NCBI GenBank assembly: GCA_963794215.1
Contig: CAWCCQ010000002.1
Location: forward strand, 186,001-250,000
Length of the DNA stretch: 64,000 bases
From: DATKRB01 sp963794215
Lineage (GTDB): Bacteria > Actinomycetota > Acidimicrobiia > Acidimicrobiales > RAAP-2
Direction of reading: 5' to 3'
The position numbers were made by a program, and so were the translations under genes. The notes below the pieces were generated by a model. It had not been told where the DNA came from, made no database searches, and saw only the letters and a list, made by a program, of their open reading frames with translations. This document shows, one piece after another, positions 8,575 to 18,987 of this stretch (the stretch's first letter is position 1; each line of letters begins with the position of its first letter).

Positions 8575-10344
8575 TCATGTCGCTCCCCACGGGCGCCCCA
8601 AGCGGGCCGCGCACTCGAGGAGCAGGGCATGAACGAAGGCTTGGGGCAGGTTGCCCCGCAACTGGCGCTGCCGCACATCGAACTCCTCGGTGAGCAACCC
8701 TGACGGTCCGCAGGCTGATCGATTGCGCTCGAACCACCTCAGCGCCTCGACATTTCGCCCTTGCTGGTGAACGCCGAGCGCCATGAGGAAGCCGCACAAC
8801 AAGAACGCGCCCTCGGCGGCTTCGAGAGGTAGGTCGTCGTGACGGAACCGGTACACGTACCCTTCTTGACCGAGATCGGCTTCAACCTCGGCCAGCGTGC
8901 GGAGGCTTCGAGGATCGCTGGCCGGCAAGGCTCCACGGATGGGCGCCAACAACAGGGCGGCGTCGACGCGCTGGTCGTCAGGCGCACGCTGCCAGCGACC
9001 GGTCGAATGTACGCAGTCGGCCGCGACGTTCGCCGCGATGCCATCGGCCAGCCCGCTCCAGAGCGCCCCCTGCGCCGGAGACGCGTACTTGGCAATCGCT
9101 CGCAGACCGGCGACGCACATGAGTCTCGAGTGGGCCCAGTGCCGGTCATCGAGCTCCCATATTCCCGCGTCCGGCTCCGTCCATCGCGTCTCGATCGCCG
9201 CGACCGCGACCTCCACCGCCTTCCAGTGCTCGCTGTCGAGGTGATCATGCCCGGCCCCCGCCGCCAAGAGGAGCAGCGACTCACCGAAGGCGTCGAGCTG
9301 GAACTGGCGATTGACCCGGTTCCCAACCTTGTCGGCACCACCTGGGTACCCGGCCAGATGAGGAAGCCGACGCTCGTCGGGTACCGCTTCCCCGGTGATC
9401 CGGTACGCCGGCTTCAACCCGGGCCCGTCAGCGAGCAGGCGATGGGAGATGAAGGCAACAGCATCGTCGAGGAGTGCCCGAGCCCCGGTGACCGCCACTG
9501 CCTGGCCCGCATAGCACTGGTCACGTATCCACGCGTAGCGGTAGTCGTAGTTGCGCCCGGCTTCGGCCCGTTCGGGCAAGCTCATGGTGGCAGCCGCCAC
9601 CATTCCTCCGCCGGGCCTGGTCAGGCCACGCATCACCGCATAGGCGTGGCGTGAATCGCGGCGAGCCACACTGTCCCCAAGTTCCGGCACGGCCTGCTCC
9701 CAAGCTGCCTCCGTTGCCCTCCAGGTAGTGTCCGAATCGACCGGTTCGGACAGGTTCGCCTCGGAGAGCTCCAAGACCAGATCGTGGTGCGCTCCCTCAT
9801 CAACCACGAGTTCGCACAGCAACGCCCCACCCTTGGCACGGGTGGCCTGGTCCGCGCCCGACCAGCGCAGTCGGAGGCGTCCGCAACGGGCGGTCCAGCG
9901 GCCGTCTTGGCGTTCGACCTGGCCCATCGGCCGACGGCCGAAACCGGCCCGCGGATCGAGTACCACGCGCACTCGGGCTGGACCTTGGACGGCGCTAACC
10001 CGGCGCAGCACGACGGCGGTGTGCGGGTCTCCGGGGAACGCCAGGGCTTCCCGACACTCGATGATGCCGTCGGTGGTGGTCCAACGGCTGTGCCAGATGA
10101 GCGAGCCGTCCTCGTAGTAGCCACCCCACACGAAGCGAGGAACTCGGGGGGTGACCCCGTAGAGACCTTCTCCTCCGATGAGCGAGGAAAACACCGCGTC
10201 AGAATCCCATCGGGGCGCGCACATCCACGAGAGGTCACCCCGGGGACCCACGAGGATGCCCCGTTCCCCATCGGCCAACAGTGCATACTCGCGCAGGATG
10301 TGCGGTGGGAAGCTGGCGACGAAGTCGAAATCGCTAGGGACCAT
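8575..10344 (-). CDS. Glycoside hydrolase family 15 protein (glucoamylase/trehalase-like)
   Basis: A 589-residue GH15 enzyme. The N-terminal beta-sandwich domain (about 1-220) opens with REYALLADGERGILVGPRGDLSWMCAP, typical of trehalase-like GH15 proteins. The (alpha/alpha)6 barrel follows, with NYDYRYAWIRDQCYAG, GIWELDDRHWAHSRLM carrying the presumed general acid Glu, and GLLTEEFDVRQRQLRGNLPQA carrying the presumed base Glu. No signal peptide is visible, so it probably acts on an intracellular alpha-glucan or trehalose. The ATG at 10344 has an AGGTGAGG site; a GTG at 10353 is an alternative. It is the first gene of the operon with the SDR and the membrane protein. Confidence 0.88.
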   Translation of the reverse strand: MVPSDFDFVASFPPHILREYALLADGERGILVGPRGDLSWMCAPRWDSDAVFSSLIGGEGLYGVTPRVPRFVWGGYYEDGSLIWHSRWTTTDGIIECREALAFPGDPHTAVVLRRVSAVQGPARVRVVLDPRAGFGRRPMGQVERQDGRWTARCGRLRLRWSGADQATRAKGGALLCELVVDEGAHHDLVLELSEANLSEPVDSDTTWRATEAAWEQAVPELGDSVARRDSRHAYAVMRGLTRPGGGMVAAATMSLPERAEAGRNYDYRYAWIRDQCYAGQAVAVTGARALLDDAVAFISHRLLADGPGLKPAYRITGEAVPDERRLPHLAGYPGGADKVGNRVNRQFQLDAFGESLLLLAAGAGHDHLDSEHWKAVEVAVAAIETRWTEPDAGIWELDDRHWAHSRLMCVAGLRAIAKYASPAQGALWSGLADGIAANVAADCVHSTGRWQRAPDDQRVDAALLLAPIRGALPASDPRSLRTLAEVEADLGQEGYVYRFRHDDLPLEAAEGAFLLCGFLMALGVHQQGRNVEALRWFERNRSACGPSGLLTEEFDVRQRQLRGNLPQAFVHALLLECAARLGRPWGAT

Positions 10345-10353
10345 GCGCCTCAC

Positions 10354-10787
10354 CTACGGCCACGAGCGGCTCGCACAATGACGTTGCTCTCGAGTACCGC
10401 GGCGCCGGGGGCCTCGGCCATCACAGAGCAGCGACTCGGCTGGTCGTCAATGCTCACACCGCTATCCCTCCTCGCCACGCCAGGTGGACACTCGCCGGAC
10501 TTGGTGTGCTCTACCCAGCGAAGGTGGTGCCTACTCAGGCGCTAGCTGGCCCTTGGGCCTGTCGGAGGCAAGCCACCCTGGGCCTGTACCCCTACTTCGT
10601 CAGCCGCCAACGTCGGACGGCGACCGCCTGCGTGCGTCGCGCATCACCGTCATCCACGCCCGGTCGAGCCAGGTCGAAGCGGCCGAGACCACCACCGATC
10701 TGGTGGAGTCACGACTGCCTGCCCGTGAACACCACCCTCTCGTTTGCCCGGCCAAGACCACTCTCGACTGGACGCCGCGCCTGGGTT
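10354..10787. other. Intergenic stretch without supported gene
   Basis: About 430 bases between the GH15 operon start and the DUF6328 gene end. Short open frames on the plus strand have low-complexity, shadow-like translations. I see no RNA gene, repeat or clear terminator. Confidence 0.35.
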
Positions 10788-11309
10788 CTACCTGTCGTCC
10801 AGGGTTGAGTGCCGACCGTAGGCGAAGGGAACAACAAGCCAGAGCGCCAGGAACATGAGGACGGTCAGACAGAAGATCAGCGGAACAGCGAGGCCGGTCA
10901 GGACCGCGCCCGTTACCAGAAGCACCGCAAGAGAGACCGCGATGGCCACGGTGGCCAGGCCTGCCAATGCCATGACGTTGGCGACCCGCAGGACCCGATC
11001 CTTCTTGTGTTGCCTGAACACCAGACGATGAAAGGCGACGGGAGCCGACAACAATCCAATGGAGAGAGCGGCAATCACCAATGTCGCGACATAGAGATGC
11101 CGCTGATTGGAGTCCAAACGAATGAAGCGGGCCGCAAAGGGAAGGGCGAGAAGAAAACCGAAGAGCACCTGGATTCCAATACCGGCGACCCGGAGCTCTT
11201 GGAGTAGCTCCATCAGGTTTCGGTCATCGCGTTCCTCTTCGGTTTCTTGCCGACCCCGATCGTTGTGAGCCAGAGCTGGTGATTCGCGTCTGGGAGCCGA
11301 AGAATCCAC
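10788..11309 (-). CDS. DUF6328-like membrane protein
   Basis: A 173-residue integral membrane protein. A charged cytoplasmic N-terminus with the conserved LMELLQELRVAGIGIQVLFGFLL start of the family (about residues 32-54) leads into four hydrophobic segments: about 40-58, 70-88, 107-132 and 138-160. FIRLDSNQRHLY and FHRLVFRQHKKDRVL are the loop signatures. The function is unknown. The GTG start at 11309 gives an unusually charged 30-residue leader; a later start at the MELLQ methionine is possible. There is no operon partner. Confidence 0.7.
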   Translation of the reverse strand: MDSSAPRRESPALAHNDRGRQETEEERDDRNLMELLQELRVAGIGIQVLFGFLLALPFAARFIRLDSNQRHLYVATLVIAALSIGLLSAPVAFHRLVFRQHKKDRVLRVANVMALAGLATVAIAVSLAVLLVTGAVLTGLAVPLIFCLTVLMFLALWLVVPFAYGRHSTLDDR

Positions 11310-11792
11310 TTGCCCGGTTTACCATCCACTAGCCCCGAGCAGCGCGAGCTCTGACGACATCGAGATGACCGTCGGCCAGCAAGTGGCACGACCTCACTAG
11401 CCGATGACGGGCATGGGACCAGGTCGATAGGCCAGACTGACGATGCGGCACCACTCGCCGGGTGGGCCACTGGGCCTTCGGCTGCCCACCAGTGCCCATC
11501 GTGGCGAGGCCTGGACAGCAAAGGACGCACGAGTGCCAGTGCCAACCGCTCGTCAGGTCAATGGGTTGCCAACGGGGAGTTGCGAGGGTTTTGCAACCCT
11601 GCTGGATCAGCCTGCACGGGTCCACTGTCGAGCCTGCGAATGCCCGGTACGCACGCATAGCGAAATCCGGGTCGTGCTCGTCGGTTTCCCTGGGGAGTTC
11701 AGGGGTCCTCGTGCTCAGCCAGTTGGCCCCCGCTTGAATCCGCCCACCGAAATCAGTGCGCAAAAAATCCCAAGAGCAAGGCCACATCCCTC
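11310..11792. other. Intergenic stretch without supported gene
   Basis: About 480 bases. Long overlapping frames on both strands translate to Arg/Ser/Pro-rich sequence with no family features. I see nothing functional in it. Confidence 0.35.
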
Positions 11793-12473
11793 CTACGCCA
11801 GGTTGGAGTTGGCGAGCTCTGCGGGCAGGGCCTTGGCTGACCTCCGAGCCTTTACGGTGATGACGAATCCGGTAGCAATGAGCCAGATCGGGAAGCCGAA
11901 GATGAAGGCAAAGAACCCCACCGGGCCGGCGCAAGCCACCACGCCCACCAAGATGGACCACCATCCGAGTGTCTTGGGCAGTGGAGCGATTGCGGTGGCG
12001 CGGTTCGTGAGGATGGCTGCACCGCTGGTCAGCGTGAGCAGGGCAATGCCGAAGATGATGCCCAACTCATCGTTCTGGCTGATAAAATTGGCTACCTTCA
12101 CGATGGCGAACTCATGGTTGTGGGAGGCCACGATGAGCACGAGCTGGAACACGCCGCTGACCACGATTCCAGCGACCAACAGGACCCCAGCAGCAAAGGC
12201 CGCGTTCGGGAAGAACGTGTGGTCACCCCCAGCATCACGCAGCACACCGCGGAGTTGGCTGACAAAGAGAACAAAGAGGGCCAACCCCAACCCGACGACG
12301 TAGATCGAGGCCCACTCCTTGTTCACGTGGGCGTTGTAGTACGCGGCGACGTTCACACCTGAGGCGTTCTCGTCTGGTGCGCTGCCCCCTAGCGGACCGA
12401 ACCCGATGAAAATGGCGACCACGGTCAAGAGGCCCAACGGCCCCATCCAACGGCTCACACGTTGATCGGACAC
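11793..12473 (-). CDS. Multi-spanning membrane protein of unknown function
   Basis: A 226-residue protein with about six transmembrane segments (around residues 10-28, 55-74, 90-115, 128-150, 165-185 and 190-210). A conserved-looking extracellular loop NVAAYYNAHVNKEWASIYV follows the first helix, a pattern seen in DUF4386-like actinobacterial membrane proteins. There is no transporter signature or catalytic motif. It is a single gene transcribed leftward; the 440 bases upstream hold no gene. Confidence 0.7.
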   Translation of the reverse strand: MSDQRVSRWMGPLGLLTVVAIFIGFGPLGGSAPDENASGVNVAAYYNAHVNKEWASIYVVGLGLALFVLFVSQLRGVLRDAGGDHTFFPNAAFAAGVLLVAGIVVSGVFQLVLIVASHNHEFAIVKVANFISQNDELGIIFGIALLTLTSGAAILTNRATAIAPLPKTLGWWSILVGVVACAGPVGFFAFIFGFPIWLIATGFVITVKARRSAKALPAELANSNLA

Positions 12474-12915
12474 GGCGATCCCCCTTCGCTACTTCAGATG
12501 AGTAAAGGGTCAGCCTGCACGGGCCGAATGTCAAGTGGGTGGGGGCAAAAGCAACCCAGCAAGCAAGCCTCTCGCGAGGTCTCCAGCCTGCCCGGAGCTC
12601 TGAGCCGCGCGACGTGGCTGGAACCGACGAGCCGGGCGTCGGACCGTGGCCCAGGTCCGCCTTCCGAGTTTGCCGCGGGCCCCTGAACAGGAGGAACAGG
12701 TCCGACTGCTACCGGGCCGCTGCTGACCTCATCGGTCACGCGCGCCGACCCGGAGTACGACCTCCTCGAACTTGCCACTCAACGCGGACAGCGGCCCCGC
12801 CCACTCACCAGAGGAGACAACGCCTAGCTTGCGGGCCGCGATGACACATCCAAGCGCCACGGAGCTAGCGAGGTTCACCCGTCTGGACCTACCGCTCTGG
12901 AAGAGATCGACCTGA
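12474..12915. other. Intergenic stretch without supported gene
   Basis: About 440 bases between the six-helix membrane protein and the helicase stop codon. No coherent reading frame, repeat or RNA gene is recognised. Confidence 0.35.
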
Positions 12916-14550
12916 TCACAGTCGGGCGATCCATCGCTCCCCGTGACGGAGCCGGATCTCTAGCTGGGCCACCGTTGCCTCGTTGATCCGTCTCAGGCCC
13001 GAAAGCCGGTTCAGCTCCGCGTTGACCTTGGCGTGAGTCCAGCCCGTCCGGCGGGCCACGACCCGCGCAAGCGCGGCGTTGGCCGCACGGAGTCGCTCCC
13101 GTTGCTCGGTGCGGGTCTCTTCACCTTCGGGTACCTGCGGCGCGCCCTGGATCGATCCCGGCAGCGGTGGGGCGGCTGGGAGCTCGAGAAGCAGCGACGG
13201 GTCGTGTTCGGACTCCAGTGACTCGTCGATGGGATCGTCGTCGGGCATGACGGCCTCGGTCGCAACCGCCGAGATCACCGCAAACAACGACAGCTGCTCC
13301 GAGGACGGTTCGCCAACCTCGTCGAGCCCAGGCCCTTCTTCGGCGAGCAGATCACCCGCCAGCTGGTTCGTGGGTCCGTCCCGGCGGAGGCTGTGGCGGC
13401 GATCCGCAGCGATCTGTGCCGCGGCCGCCCGAAGGCGGACGTCGTCGGGGATGAAGAGATGGGCCGACTGACGGCCTACGCCCGCTTGCCAGCGAACGAA
13501 GCGACCGACAACCTGGCGAAAGAAGAGCTCTGTCGTTGTCGTCGTTGCAAAGACCCCGACGCGTAAGCGGGGAATGTCTACGCCCTCGGAGACCATTCGC
13601 ACGGCCACCAGCCAAGGTTCGTCGGACAACGCGAACGCAAGGATCTTCTCTGACGCCTCGGGGTCATCGGACGTCGCCACCACGGCCCGCGACCCGAGCC
13701 TCCGGCGAATCAGATCGGAGATGCCCCAGGCGTGATCTTGGTCGGTGGCGATGACAAGGCCCCCGGCCTTCGCATCATGTCCGCGAACAGCAGACAAACG
13801 CGCATGGGCCGCCGCAAGGACTTCGGGAAGCCACTCGCCATCGGTGGAGAGCGCGGCCCGGAGACGTTGGTTAGCTCGCGTCGTGTCGAGTGCGTCGTCG
13901 AACCCCGCTGCGTAGAGAGAGCCGTCAGGCGCGGACCACTCCATGTGCCCGTTCGTGCGGGGGAAGTAGATGGGGCGGACGACGCGACGTTCCGCCAGGG
14001 CGGGACCGTACCCGTACTCGAAGTCGGGGCGAGCCTCGTCCAGCTCGTAGCGCACGAACGGGATCGACCGGGTGTCAGAACGAAACGGCGTGCCAGAGAG
14101 GGCAAGGCGCCGCCGTGCACCCTCGAAGGCGATCAGCAGCGAGTCGCCCCAGGCTCGGTCGTCCCCCGCGTGGTGGATCTCGTCGAGAATGACGAACGCC
14201 CCGTCCGAGAGGCGGGCGAACGCTCGGGGGGCCGAGGCCACCTGTTGATAGGTGGTCACGATCCCGTGCATGTCGCGGGGACGCGCGCCGATCGCCGGGG
14301 TCCATCTCGCCTCGAGGTGCAGGTCAAGGGCGTTCGCGGCGCGTGCCCATTGGAATTTCAGATGGGCGGTCGGCACCACGACGATGAGGCAGTCTGGTGA
14401 CTTTGCCATGTGCTGGCGGGCCGCGGCGAGAGCAAAGGTGGTCTTGCCGGCCCCCGGCGTGGCGACAGCAAGGAAGTCACGGCTGTCGGTCTCGCCTAGC
14501 TGCTCCAGCGCGGCACGCTGCCATGGACGGAGCCTGATCGTGCGCGCCAT
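12916..14550 (-). CDS. Superfamily 2 DEAD/DEAH-type helicase
   Basis: A 544-residue ATP-dependent helicase. Motif I (Walker A) is VATPGAGKTTFAL at about residue 29, motif Ia VVVPTAHLKFQW, motif II DEIHHA and motif III LSGTPFRSD. Motif V is in VRMVSEGVDIPRLRVGVF and motif VI is QVVGRFVRW, which has one Arg fewer than the canonical QxxGRxxR. A C-terminal tail of about 130 residues, Glu/Pro-rich and then helical, ends in HAKVNAELNRLSGLRRINEATVAQLEIRL. The family includes phage-type and DNA-repair UvrB/XPB-like helicases; the specific role is unclear. It is a single gene with no defence-system partner next to it. Confidence 0.85.
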   Translation of the reverse strand: MARTIRLRPWQRAALEQLGETDSRDFLAVATPGAGKTTFALAAARQHMAKSPDCLIVVVPTAHLKFQWARAANALDLHLEARWTPAIGARPRDMHGIVTTYQQVASAPRAFARLSDGAFVILDEIHHAGDDRAWGDSLLIAFEGARRRLALSGTPFRSDTRSIPFVRYELDEARPDFEYGYGPALAERRVVRPIYFPRTNGHMEWSAPDGSLYAAGFDDALDTTRANQRLRAALSTDGEWLPEVLAAAHARLSAVRGHDAKAGGLVIATDQDHAWGISDLIRRRLGSRAVVATSDDPEASEKILAFALSDEPWLVAVRMVSEGVDIPRLRVGVFATTTTTELFFRQVVGRFVRWQAGVGRQSAHLFIPDDVRLRAAAAQIAADRRHSLRRDGPTNQLAGDLLAEEGPGLDEVGEPSSEQLSLFAVISAVATEAVMPDDDPIDESLESEHDPSLLLELPAAPPLPGSIQGAPQVPEGEETRTEQRERLRAANAALARVVARRTGWTHAKVNAELNRLSGLRRINEATVAQLEIRLRHGERWIARL

Positions 14551-15165
14551 TCAGCGACCCAGCAGATTTGTCGGAGCCCACCGCACCCCTGCGGGCCGTT
14601 GAGCTTCAAAGGGCGAAATGGTCGACGTGATGTGGGTGAGCATTCGTGTATAGGGGCGGCGCAGGCTCGGTCGAGGCGACGGGTCCGCCGGCGTCGGTTC
14701 GACCGTTGCTGTGGGGACCAGAGTGTAGGTGCCGCCACCGAGGCCGCAAATGCCCAGCCTGGCGCATCTCGTCTCGCTCTGTGCCAAGGTGTCTCGGACC
14801 AGTCAATGTCGGGGGCCCGCAGGTTCGGCCAGTCAATGTCGGGGGCCCGCAGGTGCCGTCATGACCAACGTCAATACCCCGGGGTCATCAACGATGGCGC
14901 CTGATGTGCGGACTCTCTGGACCGCCCCGAATCCCTGGACGTGCAAGAATCGGAGGTGATCCGACCGCGCGCTTTCGGGCGACTCGGAGCGCGCGCCAGC
15001 TCGACCGGGCCGGCAACGAATGATCTCCGACGGTGTGCATGGGTGGCGTCGTTCGTGGCGTGACTCGGACCCCGAGTTCTGAGACTTAGCATCTGGGTGG
15101 CGCCACGCACTCGTCCGAGCCAACCCGAGTCCGGGTCAGACACTGCCGCACTCGCCGAGAAACGC
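14551..15165. other. Gene-poor stretch containing a 30-bp direct repeat
   Basis: About 615 bases with no credible protein gene. It holds a two-copy direct repeat with a 30-base period at 14799-14854 (listed separately). Open frames across it are Arg/Pro-rich shadows. Confidence 0.4.
14799..14854. repeat. Two-copy direct repeat, 30-bp period
   Basis: The unit beginning CCAGTCAATGTCGGGGGCCC occurs at 14799 and again at 14829; 26 of 26 bases are identical across the shared part. Two identical copies suggest recent slippage or a paired protein-binding site. There is no third copy and no CRISPR-like spacing. Confidence 0.8.
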
Positions 15166-15684
15166 TCAGGCCGCTCGCTTCGAACCGAGCGCGTGCAGCG
15201 CCGCGTGCTGCCCGTGCTCGGAGATGATCGCGCGTTCTCGCTCAGGCTCCTTACGACGGTCCCGCCAGCTGACCCCGACCAACCGCCACTCATCGCGCAA
15301 CCGTCGGATCACAGAGTCGTCGCAACCGTCGGGCATCTCGGTGCCCACCGGCCTTCGAACTCCGCGCACGAACGCTCGACCAGCGCAAGCCCACCATGGT
15401 GTGCCGAGGACGACAACCGTGTCCGCTCGCTCCAAGCGAAGATCGAGCGTTTCGTGATAGTTGCCGTCAGCGATCCAGGCGTCGCCTGCGAGCAGGCTGC
15501 GCTGCTTCACCCGCCACTCGTCGTCCGACGGCTTCGCCCATCCCGGCTTCCAATAGTGGAGGTCCAGATGGATCACTGGTAGACCGGTCCTCGACGACAA
15601 GGCCCTCGAGAACGTGCTCTTCCCAGACCCGGCCATCCCGGTGACGATGACGCGACGGCCGACGGCTCCCGATGCATCACCCAT
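15166..15684 (-). CDS. Small P-loop kinase (adenylate-kinase-like, topology-modulation/FlaR group)
   Basis: A 172-residue nucleotide-binding protein. Walker A is VTGMAGSGKSTFSRAL at residues 13-28. The conserved VIHLDLHYWKPGW stretch after the first helix and the AGDAWIADGNYHETLDLRL block are hallmarks of the small adenylate-kinase-like proteins often annotated as DNA topology modulation protein FlaR. The real substrate is unknown. The ATG at 15684 is well placed. It is a single gene. Confidence 0.8.
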   Translation of the reverse strand: MGDASGAVGRRVIVTGMAGSGKSTFSRALSSRTGLPVIHLDLHYWKPGWAKPSDDEWRVKQRSLLAGDAWIADGNYHETLDLRLERADTVVVLGTPWWACAGRAFVRGVRRPVGTEMPDGCDDSVIRRLRDEWRLVGVSWRDRRKEPERERAIISEHGQHAALHALGSKRAA

Positions 15685-16156
15685 CAGGACCAGTATCCCA
15701 ATGCCTGCTCGAGGAGGTCGAACGTTGCCCGCCGTTCATTGGGGCCTGGCCCCGACGCTTCGGACTGCAGGCGCTGGCCCCAACTGGACCTGGCAGGTAT
15801 GGCACTCGATTGATCGCCCTGCCAGATGACGCCGGCCCAGCGACGTCAGCAGTCGCGCCACAGAATGGCCCACGCGACGGTTTGTGTGCCATTGCGATGG
15901 AACCGAAGACCCACGGATCCGCAGTTGAACCCCATCTTCCCCAAGATGTACTAGATCTCTCGTCACTTTGGAGGGTTTCGATAGCGACGCAAGCTCTCAT
16001 GCTTCGTTTAAGGAGCGCCGCGCTTGATCATGCCACGTCGGGAAGGGTCGGGCCGGCGGAACGCTATGCGTGGAAGCTGGCGCGCCGGTTACCAGAGCTC
16101 ATGTGGATCACGTGAGCGACCGTGCCGCCCACCTCGTAGGGGGGCCCTGTGCACTT
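15685..16156. other. Intergenic stretch without supported gene
   Basis: About 470 bases between the divergent kinase and acyltransferase genes. It presumably holds both promoters. No operator, repeat or small gene can be supported. Confidence 0.35.
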
Positions 16157-16885
16157 ATGACACAAGATGTGGTCGACGAGTTCAGCGACCCGGACGTCGC
16201 CAAGGAGCAGCGCTACCTCAGCTCAACGGACGAAGCGGGCACCCCACCGGGCGACCGGAGGTTTCGACCTGACGTCGAGGGCCTCCGTGCCGTCGCTGTC
16301 CTACTCGTCGTCCTGTTCCATGCAGGCGTCCCGCACATGGAAGGCGGATTTGTCGGCGTAGACGTGTTCTTTGTCATCTCGGGGTTCGTCATTACCGGAC
16401 TTCTCCTGCGAGAAAGGTCTTCGACCGGAAAAACGAGCCTACTGTCCTTCTACGGTCGGCGGTGCCGCAGAATCCTCCCCGCAGCATCACTCGTCATCAT
16501 CGTGACGGTTCTTGCCTCGTACCACTGGCTAGGGTACTTGCGAGGAGACCAGACGGCGGTCGACGGTCGGACAGCCTCACTGTTCTTCGCCAACCTGCAT
16601 TTTGCCTCGATCGGAACGAACTATCTCGGCGCCCAACTGCCGCCGTCCCCGTTGCAGAATTTCTGGTCGCTCTCCGTAGAAGAGCAGTTCTACCTCGTCT
16701 ACCCCACGATATTCCTCTCGTTGGCCATGTTCGGACGACGACTCACGTTGCGAGTGAAACTGACGGTCACGCTCATTGCCGTAGTTGCAGCGTCCTTCGC
16801 CTGGTCCATCGTGCAAACGTCGTCCAATGCGACCAGTGCCTACTTCTCCCCATTCACGCGCGCATGGGAGTTGGCCATAAGACCA
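16157..16885 (+). pseudogene. Acyltransferase 3 family protein, N-terminal part, interrupted by an insertion element
   Basis: The first ~243 residues of an OafA/YrhL-type membrane O-acyltransferase. The family hallmark FRPDVEGLRAVAVLLVVLFHAG carries the conserved membrane His, followed by GGFVGVDVFFVISGFVITGLLL and FWSLSVEEQFYLVYP. Reading then runs into the sequence WELAI and stops shortly after, where an IS1380-like element begins. The rest of the gene resumes at about 18468. The ATG at 16157 has a G-rich site about ten bases upstream. The intact protein would have transferred an acyl group to a cell-envelope glycan together with the SGNH protein encoded downstream. Confidence 0.85.
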
Positions 16886-18467
16886 GTGGTCGCGTCCGCG
16901 TAAGGCCCTCCCAACTGGGAGAATGTTGTCACCACAACGACATTCACGCCAGAAGCGGGAGGGCTCCTTGAAGGTGCATCGTAGAAGGTCGGTTCGACGC
17001 GCCAAGGTGACTCTCGATGGCAAGAACCTGGTGTCCCACGCCGGTGCTGCACTGCTGGCCGAACTCGCCGATCGCAGTGGTCTGACGCGGGCCATGTCGG
17101 TGGCCATGTCCGAGTGCGGCATCTCCTGGCACACCCACGATCCGGGCGTCGTGCTCACCCATCTCGGCGTGGCCATTGCCGACGGGGCGGACTGCCTGGC
17201 CGACCTGGCCGCATTAAAGGAGCAAGAGGACCTCTTGGCCCGGTCGCCTCGGTGGCCACGGCGTGGCGCGCCATTCAGGCAACGACGTCGGTCGAACAGC
17301 GGGCCATTCCCGGCGCCCTGTCCGAGGTTCGCTAGTGCGTCTGGAACGCCTATCCACCGGTCGGGCCGCTCGTCTTGGACTTCGACTCGACGCTCGTCAC
17401 CTCGCATTCGGAGAAGGAGGACGCCGCTCCCACGTACAAGCGTGGCTTCGGGTTCAACCCCTCGCCGTGTGGTGCGACAACACCAATGAACCCCTGGCCG
17501 CCATGTTGCGGCCGGGCGACGCCGCACCCAACGACACCGACGACCACTTGGAGCTGTTGGAGCGCGCCGTGCTGGGGATCCCGCCCGAGGACCGCCTGGG
17601 CCACGAAGAAGGCGACGACCCACGGTGGTGGTCCACCCGATCCTGGTGCGGGCAGACTCGGCGGGGGCCACGCACCGCTTCGTCGAGGCCCTCGCTCGTG
17701 CCAACTTCGAGTACTCCATCGGCTTTGGCATCGGTGGTGCTGTGCGTGACGGCCTCCTCATGGACCAAGAAGAGGACTGGGTCCGAGCAGTCGAGCGTGA
17801 GGGAGGTGTTCGTGACGGCGCACAGGTGGTCGAGCTGACCGGGCTGGTGACCTCGACGGGTGGCCTGAGGATTCCGCCTTCTGTGCCGACGTGAGCGCCC
17901 GCACCCAGGGGCTCAGCTCGCCTTGTTCGACACGCACGCCGGCTTCCGCCACACCTGCTTCGTCACCAACACCCAAAGCGACGACCTCGCGGCGCTTGAG
18001 TTGCGCCACCGGGGGCACGCCCGGGTCGAGGACCGGGTGCGCTGTGCGAAGGCGTGCGGGCTGGCCAACCTGCCCTTCGACAGCTTCTGTCGCAACGAGG
18101 CGTGGGTGGCCCTCAGCGTCATCGCCGGGTCATTGCTCGCATGGAGCCAGATGACCTGCTTCGACGGTCACCTGGCCAAGGCCGAACCCAAGACCATGCG
18201 TTATCGCGTCTGCACGTCGCCGCCGTCCTCGTTCGCCGGCAACGCCATCTCGTTCTGCGACTCGACGAGTCGTGGCCGTGGGCCAGTGACCTCGCCACCG
18301 CATTCACTCGCCTGCGTGCCGCGTTCCATAGCGGCACGGGTCCCAGCGCCTGACCCCGAAGCAACTCCGCAAGGCGTGACAACTCGACACGAGGCAAGGG
18401 GCGGGCTTCTTTCACGCCATTCATTAGGTCACCGGCCAGCCATGGGGAGGGCGCTCCTTGTCGGCGC
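16886..18467 (+). mobile_element. IS1380-family insertion element (decayed), boundaries approximate
   Basis: About 1.58 kb inserted in the acyltransferase reading frame. The left boundary is placed where the acyltransferase codons end after ...ELA, the right where they resume with LGGLLAV. The terminal regions share a short imperfect GCCCTCCC inverted match; a clean terminal repeat and target duplication cannot be defined by eye. It carries a single transposase broken by several frameshifts. Confidence 0.75.
16923..18353 (+). pseudogene. IS1380-family DDE transposase, multiply frameshifted
   Basis: Pieces of one transposase lie in successive frames. N-terminal KVTLDGKNLVSHAGAALLAELADRSGL is at about 16971-17240. 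The DDE region begins with LDFDSTLVTSHSEKEDAAPTYKRGFG at about 17375. PLAVWCDNTNEPLAAMLRPG follows at about 17461, ILVRADSAGATHRFVEALA at about 17640 carries the second Asp, and VEDRVRCAKACGLANLPFDSF at about 18030 carries the final Glu region. The last segment is DESWPWASDLATAFTRL to 18353. At least four frame changes are needed to join them, so the copy cannot be active as written. Confidence 0.8.
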
Positions 18468-18987
18468 TTAGGCGGTCTGCTAGCCGTGGCCGCCCCGTAC
18501 ATCGCTCGAGTTCCTCGGATGGTTGCCGCTGGGGTCTCATGGTGCGGGATCACTGCAATCGCAATTGCGACTCTCGTCTTCGGATTCTGCTACCCCCTAT
18601 CCCGGAGCAGCCGTGGCGTTACCGGTACTGGGCAGCGCCGCCGTCATTGCTGCGGGTTCCGCTGCGCCAACCTTGGGCGTCGAGTGGGTCCTCAAACGAC
18701 GTCCGCTGCAGTGGCTCGGCAAGCTGTCGTATTCGCTGTATCTATGGCACTGGCCGATTCTGGTCATCGTGGCGGAGCACCTCGGAAAAACGCCTTCGGT
18801 GGGCGTGAACCTCCTCTGGATGCTCGTTGCCCTTGGCATCTCCATCGTTAGTTATGCCATCATCGAGAACCCGGTGCGCCACGCAAAGGTGTGGCAACGG
18901 CACCGAATAAACAGCCTGATCCTCGGTGCCGCTCTGACCGGGCTCAGCGTGACCATCCTGAGCGTCGAGCTCCACGTCCACGGGTGA
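18468..18987 (+). pseudogene. Acyltransferase 3 family protein, C-terminal part
   Basis: Continuation of the gene split at 16885. It opens with LGGLLAVAAPYIARVPRMVAAG in one frame, changes frame near 18588, and continues as YPGAAVALPVLGSAAVIAAG, then LQWLGKLSYSLYLWHWPILV and IENPVRH. The last two are the conserved C-terminal signatures of the family (SYxxYLWHWP). The change looks like one extra G in TTCGGATTC. So the gene is broken twice, by the insertion and by a one-base shift. Its TGA overlaps the ATG of the SGNH gene (TGATG), which shows the original two-gene operon. Confidence 0.8.

Noticed and set aside
12916..14550. Helicase as part of a defence island
   Set aside because: No nuclease, methyltransferase or other defence gene adjoins it; flanks are empty or house-keeping-like.
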